DNA of 64,000 nucleotides from Salminus brasiliensis (taxonomy: Eukaryota > Chordata > Actinopteri > Characiformes > Bryconidae): contig NC_132888.1 in NCBI RefSeq assembly GCF_030463535.1, forward strand, positions 2,143,470 to 2,207,469, given 5' to 3'. The translations under genes and the position numbers were made by a program. Below are positions 12,774 through 23,900 of this stretch, one piece after another. Under the pieces are notes generated by a model. The model saw only the letters and a list, made by a program, of their open reading frames with translations. It was not told the DNA's origin and did no database searches. The number at the start of each line of letters is the position of its first letter. Position 1 is the stretch's first letter.

Positions 12774-15700
12774 ATTCTGCACGGGATGGAAATTCCTCTG
12801 TGGGATGCCCCGATAGGGAGAGATCCAGGTATATTTTAATGGATCGGGTACTGGCTATTTTAATCCCAATCCAGTTCCTAGTCTTTGTTTTTACCACGGC
12901 CTTCAGAGCGCCATCTATTGTCCTCAAGACGCCACTAAAGGACATTATCCCCAGCCGGCTGCTGTAGCAGCAGTGTGGACGTTCTCAGAATGAATGGTCA
13001 GACTAGTTGGAGCTGACAGAAAGGCAACAGTAGCTCAGATGGCCACTCTGTACAACTGTGGAGAGCTGACCATTCACAGAACTGCTTGCTCACCTTTCTC
13101 TGTTTATAAACCAGCACTGAAGAACCCGTTCAGAACAGAGAGGAGGCTAACGCTAATGCTAACACACACACACGCTATAGAAACCCCAATCACACACACA
13201 GCACATTCACTATAAACCAGTTACTACACACCAGTAGACCAACAACCACAGATACCAGTCCAGAGCGTGTACCACTACACACTCATACACACACACACAC
13301 AGGAAGTGATCAACCCAGAAGTCTGATTATAGAATCTGATCCTGAAAATAAAAGATTTTACTGAAGCCATTAATCAGCAGCTCGTCTGATCTAAACTGTG
13401 GAGCTGGATTATTATTTATACACACAGAGACCAGATTGGATTGGATCAATATCGTCTGATACTCAGCATTAAGAGACTCGGATCGGATCAGGGGGATAAA
13501 ATAAAGTGTTGTAAAGTTTATTAATTACACTTGCCTTGTACACTCATTGACCTTTTATCAGAAACACTCATCAAACACACTAATCAGCCATAACATTAAA
13601 AAGTCAAAAGTCAATATCATTGATGATATGGTTTCAGTGGCTCCTGTTAAAGGGTGGCTCTATTAGGCAGCAGGTGGATGGTCAGTTCTTGAAGGTGATG
13701 AAGGCACAAGGAGGCACAAGGGAGGCCTACACAATATTAGGCAGGTGGTTTTAATGTTTTGGCTGATCGGTACCTACGCCTCTGCTCCTCAGGCTTCCTT
13801 CACAGATGTAGACGTGTCCTGTCAGGATCAGAATGGGGCCACTGCTCTGCACTTTGCTGCCAGTGAGGGTCACCACCGCATCCTGGAGCGCCTGCTGCTG
13901 ATGGGGGCCAGAGTTCTGCGGGACAGCTGGGGTGGGACACCTCTGCATGACGCTGCAGAGAATGGAGAACTGGAGGTGATGCACTCAGTGGAGGTGTAAA
14001 ACATGCATGTGTGAAATTTGACCAATTGATTTGAAGGTGGGGATTCAAATGAACTATTATTATTAATAGTTATAATTATGAATAATTCTTTTATATAGAT
14101 ATTTTTATGTTTACTATGCAAATATGTTCTCCAGTCACATTTGTGGATTCAGAGTAAATAGGACTAATGGGTACAGCCAACCTGTATGTATTCCCACCCC
14201 ATCACTAGTGAGGGTGAGACCAATACACACCCCCTCTGACACGTGCACAGCCAGCCACACCTCTCTCTCGAACTGCTGCTGATGCGACATCACCAGGCAA
14301 CCACAGTCCACAATCCACAATCACAGTGACAGCCCGTTGGACCACCCAGGGCCCACTCATGGTGAAATTTTGCTAGCTCATAATTCATTGAACTTAAAGG
14401 TGCCCTAGAATAAACAATGAATAATCTTGGCCTGGTTTCATAACAATGAGAGTTTGGTAAATGAAATAGATTTCCCATGAACCAGAGCGGTAAAACAGGC
14501 CAATTGCAAAACCCCTACACTGTTACATCACAGTCCTGACTCTTTATATTAAGCTCAAGCTCAAGCATAAAGCTAATCCAGTCGACTGGCTACGATGTCT
14601 TCAGCTAGCTGAGCGCACACAGCACACCCCCATGTTTTGCACCTCGATTGTGATTGTAACTGATCCTCCCTCAGTGCTGCCGAGTCTTGTTGGGAAGCCA
14701 TGTCAGCCCACTGGAGAAGGATGTGGACGGCTTCAGTGCAGTCGACCTGGCGGAGTACAATGGCCATGGAGACTGTGCCGCACTCCTGCGCTCCACTCAG
14801 GTGGGTTACGGAATTGTCTTCTGCCACAAATCTAGTCCGCTATTGATGATCTGGTCCCAATGGCACCTGTGCAGAGTGGATATGCAGGTGATGTGTTGGA
14901 AACAGGGTCAGGACATCTCCACCAAAACATCAGGCAGGTCCAGTATGCAGTGGTCAGTACCTACCTAATGTGCTCCAAGGAAAGACAACGGAGTCATGGG
15001 CAGAGTCAAGGCTCACTGATGCTCATGGAGGTCCCACCCACCTCATCCAACTTACAGGACTTAAAGGATCTGCTGCTGCAAAGCCTTTATATACGATACC
15101 TCAGCACCAGATGCCTCATCATTCCATAAATTATAATAGAAAGGTGTGAAAAGTATTGACACTCATTCCTCAGGTAGAAGTGAGTGGAGATACGAGGGTT
15201 TAAAAGACTTCTATAGAAGCTGAAGTATCGACTGAAGCTTTTTACTCCAGTAAAAGTGTAAAAGTACTGGTTTCAGAACAACTTCAAGTAGAAAAGTAAA
15301 AGTAATGGAAGGAAAACAAAGACTGAAAGCTTAGGCCGCGCCACAGGGGTCTATAGTGCACTCACAGGATTTATCTGGAGAGGGTTTTTATTGATGACGA
15401 GCCGGAATGAAAACTAAGGGAAATGAAATAGGAGACTGAGGCTGTTTTTAAAATGGAAGGAGGAGAAAGTTCAGATAATTGGGGGAAAATGTGAGAAGTA
15501 GAAGTAAGGTAACAAAGTATTTGTACCATTCACCAATAAATATTTGTATTTTTATCTTGATATCTTGGTGCTTTTGAGGGCCCCCTGGTGACGCTGGGGC
15601 CCTAAGCAGCGGTATAATTCCTGTATACCCTGGGCCGGCTCTGGAGCTTGAGTTTGGAAAGTTAGGTGTTTCTAATAAAGTGGACATTGAGAGTATCTCA

Positions 15701-18700
15701 TTGTTGTAGATAAATGCAAGACAGCACAAACCTGTATGAAGCTCTTTGGTCCCACTTACCTCATTTCTGCCTGCAGTGACTCTATACTACCACCCACTGG
15801 TGTAATGTGGCATGTTATGTACTCCAAACTGCAACGTTGAGCTTTTAAACATATTGATCTGATTAAAATTTAATTAACTTTTTTTCAACTGGGGTTAATT
15901 TTATGTCATGTTCTGTAAAATGTAAAGATAATATGATGACCTTGTCCTGGTCTTCAAAACAGCCATATTCATCAGTGATCAAGGTCACACAGTGACAAAA
16001 GCGGTGGGCAGCCATTGCTGCAGCACACAGGAGCATGAAGGGTCTTACTTAAGGGGTGGCAAGAGTGGCAGTTTGCCGAGCCTGGGTATCACACCCACAG
16101 CCCGGTGCCCCAATGCTCTGGGTGTGTCCTAGTTCATGTGTGTGTGTGTGTGTTCACTACCACACACAGATGGGTAAAATACGGAGGACTTGACCTTTGC
16201 AGAACCCTCCATGCCCTTCTTTTGAGACGTTCCTTGAAGGATTTACTGGGGCGTTTTGGGTCATTGTCATGTTGCATGGTCCATCTGTGCTTCAACTCCC
16301 ATTGTCTCACATTGTCCTCAAGCCCCTCTGATACAGTGAAGACTTCCTAGTGGATTCTGTGTTGGAGAGCTCTCCAGGCCCCTCTACAGCAAAGCAGCCC
16401 CAAACCATGACACCCATGACATTTCATCCTGTACTTCATCCTGACATCAACTGTGGCGTTGTTACCTGAAGGTCCTGTGATGTCTGTTTTGTGACTTCTT
16501 GTGGTCTGCTCTTGGGCTGAACTTGCTAGATGTTCGAACGTTGTTGTGTGGAGGATTTGATTGCATTCAGCCCCATGGGAGGGGCACAATTGCTACTCCA
16601 ACTCTTCCCAATTCCAGAGACAGCAGGTCCACTGCTCCACAGCCCGATGGGCAAGGGGACCCTAGGCCTATGTGCTTAACTGTGTAAATGATTCTGGTAT
16701 CTTCAAATTATGTAAAAAAACAAGGTTCTACTGATGCTGTAACATTAGTACCCTTCATACCTGACAGGGACCAGTGTTGGGGGGTAAACTGTGGAACGAA
16801 TTTCTCAGTCAGGCGCTATCAGCTATCACCCCCACCCTCACTGCCTCAGCTCCAAAGCTGTAGAGCAGAGACATCCGAGCTCTGCCTTCTCAGGTGTCGC
16901 TGCCCTAAACCAGAGGGTTTGTCAGAGAGTGTGTTTCCACGCCTGTGTGTTTTGCAGTCTCTCTTGCCAAAGCAATCCATCAGGGGGCTGGCAGGCAGCT
17001 GTGTTGTGACTTCCTGCTAATGTAGGGATTCGGCCTTGTGTTCTCATTGGCAGGGCCTCCAATGTAAACGACCATGCAAAGCCCTTCTAGATAATAATCT
17101 GTTAGAAATATCATAACTGAGTGGATGTGTGAAATCATTGGGCCCCTAGATTCATATCTACAACCTTTACACTAATTAGCCAAAACATTAAAACCAGGTG
17201 AAGTAAACATTGATTATCTGGTTACAGTGGCACCTGCAGAACTGTGATGTTCCAGATGACTGGGTCAGGTCATCTCCGTATCTCAGCATGCAGTGCCTAC
17301 CAAAAGTGCTCCAAGGATGGACAACCGGTGAACCGGTCATGGGCTCCCAAGGCTCATTGATGCTCATGTAGGCCTCACCTCACAACTTACAGAACTTACA
17401 GTATCTGCTGTAGCATCTAAAGGTGTCCAGATGCCGCAGGTATTCTTGTGGAGTCTATGCATTATGGGTTAGAGCTGGTTTGGTGGGATGAGAGGGCCCA
17501 CATAATATGGGGAGGGAGGTAGTTTTAATGTTATGGCTACTTACATCCACTGCTGTCTGGGTTTTAAGGTTATTTTACCTGTGTACAGGTGCTGCATGGT
17601 TACAGTACAGCCAGCAGGGAGCGGTATAGCAGGCTCTCATTGAGGCTGTTAATGAGATACATTATAGATGATTGATTAGTTTTAATATACAATATGCATG
17701 TATATATTCATAATTGATCAATTTTATGTCATTATCTGTTCACATTACTGGACATTGGATAAACCTGACCCTAATGCACTGATCAGTCCTGGCTATTTAC
17801 ATTGAGTTGCTGTTAGTTACGTAATCTCCAGCACTCCGACCCCCCTCCGCGCCTGCCTTTCAGGCCTGTTCTGTACATACAGTGCGTCCACATGACTGGA
17901 CCGGACACTGAACCCCACCGTTGAATTATTCAGCATCACCTCTGTAGAAGACCTCCCGTCTCAGAGCATTGTTCATACGGTGGGCACGCTCAGGCATTGG
18001 GCCATAGATTGACTGTCAGGTGAGAGTAAGCTGAGCTGCTCCTTCACTGGTCAGGATCTCCACCCAGGCTGGACCTGCTGCCCACTGTAAGTCCTTTCTG
18101 ATCTCCTTCCCCAAACTTCAAACTGTTGTAGCGTTGATTTCATGATTGACACTTGAGCAGTGTTGGTATGGCTCTCTCCTATAGTAGCGTTCTGATGGAT
18201 TACTGTTATTATTGAGAGTGACCGCCACACGGGACGGCTGTTTTTTCTCGTATTTGTCGTCAAGTAATGGGACAAATCAGAGGTTTTATGGGTTCTGGTT
18301 CTTTTAAGTGTTTCTTACTTGTACTTGTACTAGAAGGGAGAACCTGTCTAATGCAGCAGTGGTCACTGGGGGCTGCATCCACTGCATTTCTATACAACCT
18401 GCTGCAGGACAGTGACACTATACTCTATATACTAGTGACCTTGGCGGTACTGGCACAGTACTGCTTGTGGATATAGCATGTATAGCGCGTGTGTATACTG
18501 GATTTTCTTTTCTTATTTAATTAAATGTATCATCACTGATATGCAAATACCTCTCCAAAATGGAAAGTTCAGCACATTTCTATTGGTCCATTCCTCATGA
18601 CATTCGAATACAATGTGAAAATTATTATTAGATTGTCAAATTATGCCAAGAACTTAAAAAACAGCCAATAAATATGCCTTCAGTTTCATTTGTTTTAGTA

Positions 18701-20866
18701 AATGACAGTAAAATCATTAAAACTTTTAAAAACTTTAGATTTTTAATGACCATAACATTAAAACCAGGTGAAATAAACAACACTGAGTTCTAGTGGCTCC
18801 ATCTGTCAAGGGGTGGATCTACATATTAGGCAGCAAGTGAACGGTCAGTTCTTGAAGGTGATGAAGCGAAATGGAAAAAAATGGACAAACGTAAGAATCT
18901 GAGACACTGACAAGAACCAGACTGTAAGGTTCTAGATAAACGTCTGGGTCAGAACATCTCCACCAGAACATCAGGCAGCAGGTCTTGAGGTGGGGTGTTC
19001 TCAGTATGCAGTGGTCAGTACCTGCCAAAAGTGCTCCAAGGAAGAATAACTGGTGAACTGGTGACAGGGTCATGGGCTCCCAGGGCTCAGTGATGCATAT
19101 GGGAGGCAAAGGCTAGAGTGTCGGGTCTGATCCCACACAGGAGCTACTGCACAATGCAATATCAGGTGGTTTTAATGTTGTGGCTGATCTGCCTGCTGCA
19201 GGTGGCCAGTGTCCATATAGGATAGCATTGCCAGTTCAATGTATATGCAGGACTGAGATACATGATGATACTGAGAAGATCATCACTACAGTATTATTAA
19301 AAATTGCTATAATTTTGTATAACGTAGTATAAAAATATCAAAAGTATTTATTTAATATTCGATATTATTTATTAATATTGTCTGATGAAGACGGTAGACT
19401 GTGTTCTGGGTCTGGCTGATTATGTGTGTGTTAGAGAGTGTGTATCTGTGGATGATTGCTGTAGTGTAGCAGGCATTGCCCTCCCTCTGTCAGACTGGGA
19501 TTTGATCCCCCACATGGGCCAGAACACTACACCACTGAGTCACTTTAAATAAGTGTAAATACAGCCTTCGACCGCACGCGCTGTGTGGAGTTTAAGGCCC
19601 TCCATCACGTACAGGCAACCTGACCTGTCCGATACAGGGGCGGGGCTCTATAGGCGGCCTTGGTGTAGCGGAATAGGTGGAGGTGTACTGTACATGAAGA
19701 CTGAAGGTTCAGATCCTGCACCCAGTTCTATATCATATCTTTAACCATGTCCAAATGTTTGCGGACACCCCTTCTATGCATGAATGCATTCAGCTACTTT
19801 AAGTTGTACCATTGCTGACACAGATGTGCAAATGCACACACACAGCTGGTCTAGTCCCTGTAGAGAAAGAAGTGCTGCCAATAGAATAGGACTATCTGCA
19901 GGAGAGTCAACATCATGACCACCATGCTGCCTAATGCCAGGCGTGGGCTAGTAGAGGGGTATTGAGGAGCTGTGGAGCAGTGGAAGAACTGTGCTCTCTG
20001 GAATGATGGTAGTGGAGCCTTCTTCTTCTCTGGACAGTAGAGACAGTTACTCCAACAAAAGCAGGATCAGCTCTTTTAATCCCCTTGATTTCAGAAGAAA
20101 CTATGAATGAGCAGGCATCCAAATACTTTTGTCCCTATATTGTAGATTATTAATAAGCATGGCTTATTAAATCCTGGACTCACAACCTAGCTTTGTTTTT
20201 ACCGAAATGAGGAAACAAACTGACGAAACAATGACTGAGAGAGTGTCCCAATACTTTTGTCCCTATAGTGTAAATGTACACTGGGCAGGGTCTTCTACAG
20301 TGTCATGCTGATGTGTGTTATCTAACTCCCTAACTAATTCCCTATGTTGTTTCTTAGCCTCAGGAGACAGTGGGCACTAACCTTCCCCCAGAGGTGATTC
20401 TCATAGAAGAGGAAAGGACCCCTTTCCTGGACATTACTGACCAGTCCAGTGACCAAAGCCCTGCTGCTGTGATGGAGATTAGCAAGGTAATGAATGAGCT
20501 TATGGCCATAAGGATGTGGTGGAAGGGGAGATTCATCTTGTGGAATCCAATGCTGTGAGAAATTGATATTTATATAAATAAATAAAGTTATAGACATAAA
20601 AGACATTAGAAAGTCCACCAGGGAAATGAAGCAGATGGACATGCTGTAAAAGATCAGGCATATTCCGAATCCCTGTGTTTCTGGTGTGGTCTCAGCAGCC
20701 GGTGAAGGAGGTGCCTCCTCAGCCTCGCATCTCCCAGACATGTCCTGACCTGTCTTCTGCACACAGTTCCTTCACACCATCTGCCAGAGCTGGAGCCGGC
20801 TCCATCCAACATGTGCAAGTAGCCTCTGCAGGTGAGGACCTATAGTGTACTACAATGAGTCATTAT

Positions 20867-20905
<39 letters not shown>

Positions 20906-23900
20906 TATTATTATAATCTTTAACCTTTTTATTATCCCTGTAGTTCTTTTGACCCCTGTCTAAATGTGGCCCTTTTCACTTAATAACAGCTCTCTGGAGC
21001 AGATCAACATCATGACCCTATTGACACCATGCTGCCTAACGCCAGGCATGGGCTAGTAGAGGGGTATAAAGCCCCCCCAGCATTAAGGAGCTGTGGAGCA
21101 GTGGAAGAGCTGTGTTCTCTGGAATGATGGTGGTAGAGCTTAATTCAGTACTTTTGGGATCAGTTTGAGGATGATGAGTTGGGGTGTTGATCATCATCAT
21201 CCAACATCCTGACCTCACTAACTCCCTTGTCGCTGAATGCAACCAAATCCTCACAGCAATGCTCCTCCTCCAAAATCTAGTAGAAAGCCTTCTTCTCTGG
21301 ACAGTAGAGACAGTCACTCCAACAAAAGCAGGACCGGCTCTTTTTAGCCTTGATTTCAGAAGAAACTATGAATGAGCAGATGTCCCAATACTTTTGTCAA
21401 AATAGTGTATTGAAATGAACAGAATCTGAGGAGAAAACCCTGGTTTTGCAAGTTAACAGTGAACTGAACTCAGCTTACATGTGTTTGCTTTTACAGTCGT
21501 GTCTTCACTTAACGCTGTGAAGCAGCTTGAGGAGAACGATGCACTGATGTCTCAGATACAGTCCATGAGGTCTTGGAGACATGCGGGAATGACTGCGGTC
21601 TTCACTGGACACACCGTAAACTCCTTTATTATCTCTAACAACTGTAGGATCTCTTGATTGACGGCTGTTGACCTGCATGTCAATAAATGATGGGGTTGGG
21701 TTTACAGGCCAGGGTTCTCTCAATGAACCCAGCAATTAATCTAGTACTCTTGATTCATGTCATCCTATTCTGATGCTTGACTATATGTCCAAATGTTTGT
21801 GGACACCCCTTGTAGTAGACACACAGCTGGTCTAGTCCCTGTGGAGAAGTACTAACACCAGTGGCCAATAGAATAGGACTCTCTGGAGCAGATAAACATC
21901 ATGACCCTATTGGCTCCATGCTGCCTTATAATGCCAGGCGTGGGCTAGAGGGGTATAAAGCCCCCCAGCATTAAGGAGCTGTGGAGCAGTGAAAGAAGTG
22001 TGTTCTCTGGAATGATGGTGGTGGTGCTCCATCCAGTACTTTTGGGAATGGGATTTGAGTTTGGGAGTTGGAGATGATGAGGTGGGGTGGTGATTAATCA
22101 TCCAACATCCTGACCTCACTAATGCTTTTGTCGCTGAATGCAATCAAACCCTCACAGCAATGCTCCTCTTACAAAATCCAGCAGAAAGTCTTCTTCTCTG
22201 GACAGTAGAGACAGTTACTCCAACAGAAGCAGGATCAGCTCTTTTAATCCCCTTGATTTCAGAAAAAACAGTGAATGAGCAGGTGTCCCAATACTTTTGT
22301 CAATATAGTGTATTTCATTAATTAGCATGGCTAATGTCTGGACTTGCTTTTACAGAAAGGAGGAAACGAACTGGTTGTAATCCCAATGGAGGAAGCGAAT
22401 CCCGCAGACATCGATTCTCTGGTTCCTACCCACGACGAGCACGGGAAGCCTATCGCTGAGTGGAAGAGGCAGGTGATGGTGCGTAAGCTTCAGGCACGAC
22501 TACAGGACAATGAAGGCCAACAGCAAAAGGTAAACACTGCCATCTCCAAACCGCCACCTATCCAACGTAATGCTGAGTTTTCCCAGTGTTAGCTACAGCA
22601 AATTCCACTCAAAACACAAACATACACACACACACACACACACACTATACACACTGTAGACACTGTCACACACTGTCCCCTATCTCATGGACTGGGATAC
22701 TGTCAACCACTGCAATCTTATGCATGTCATAATGTAGCTTAGTGGTTTAGAGGATGAGAGGGGCCCATCTCTACTGTGGAAGATACAGGGCCTAGGCCTA
22801 ATTTTGGAAATTAGGGATGTCCTTATCCAAACCAGTGGAGACTCAAGGCTGATACAGGCATATTGCTGGCTGGAACACAGTGGTAAAAACAAAGGATAGC
22901 CAACACTCGATCCAATTGCGATTCTTTCTTTCGTTTTTTACCACTGTGTTCTATTCAATATAATTACATTTTTATTAATTTAGACTTTTAATAACAAATG
23001 TTGTCATAAAGCAGCTTCACAAAGATCCAGGCCTCTTTTGAGCAAGTTAGTGGCAACAGTGGCAAGGAAAAACTCCCTCAGGTCTAGAGGAAGAAACCTT
23101 GAGAGGAACCAAGACCCAAAAGAGGAACCCTTCCTTCCCTTTGAAACCGTATCAGAATAAAAATCAAAACAGGAATAAAAACAACAATAAAACTAAACTG
23201 AATTAAGAAAAAGTGTGAGTGAGATGATAAAGTCCTGCAGGTAAACAGTCAGAAGCAGAGTCCTGCAGTGAGGTGAGCATGAGTCAATGCGAGGCCCCAG
23301 AGCAGGACAGCGGGCAGGAGCGTTGTGGAGATCCAGGTCAGGTGGAACCAGGATGGAACAGTTCCAGTTCCTGGATCCGGAAATCTCAGTACATGAGAAA
23401 GAGAGAGAGAGAAATCAGAATAGAGGGAAAAACACAAGGGGTCAGGAGGTGATGATATAGCACATGGGGTAATATAGCGTGATAGGATCCAATCAATGGA
23501 CTTGTTTCAGCAGCAGGCAGACAGCAGGGGGCAGCTCAGCACATAGGGGAGGTGTTCTGATGTTTAGGAGTATGAACAGACTGACGTATGGCCAGTATAC
23601 ATACAAGCTCCATCAGCAAGGAGAACAGTACAGTGCACTGATGGATTCTCAGAAAGCTTGAGGTCCCGAACACCACTGGGAAGTTTATTCCGGAGTTGGG
23701 GAGCCTTATAGAAGAAAGCTCTTCCTTCAACGTTGATTCTCCTAAAGCGAGGAACTGACAGAAGGCCTCGAACTCAAGGTCTTGAGTCGCCACTGGTTTG
23801 GATAAGGACATCCCAAATTTGTCCTCTAGGCATCATTAAAATACATTATTCCCAGCTTAAATACAAGCCTTTGCATTACTAAGGGTGTCCAAACTTTTGA

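Noticed and set aside
16688-17020. Extra espnl exon in intron 5
   Set aside because: No acceptor/donor pair gives a phase that fits between exons 5 and 6, and no similarity was recognised.
19430-19540. Another tRNA-like stretch (GGGATTTGATCCCCC)
   Set aside because: No second box at the right distance and no cloverleaf.
20334-20762. 142-codon minus-strand frame
   Set aside because: Antisense to espnl exons 6 and 7; no motif.
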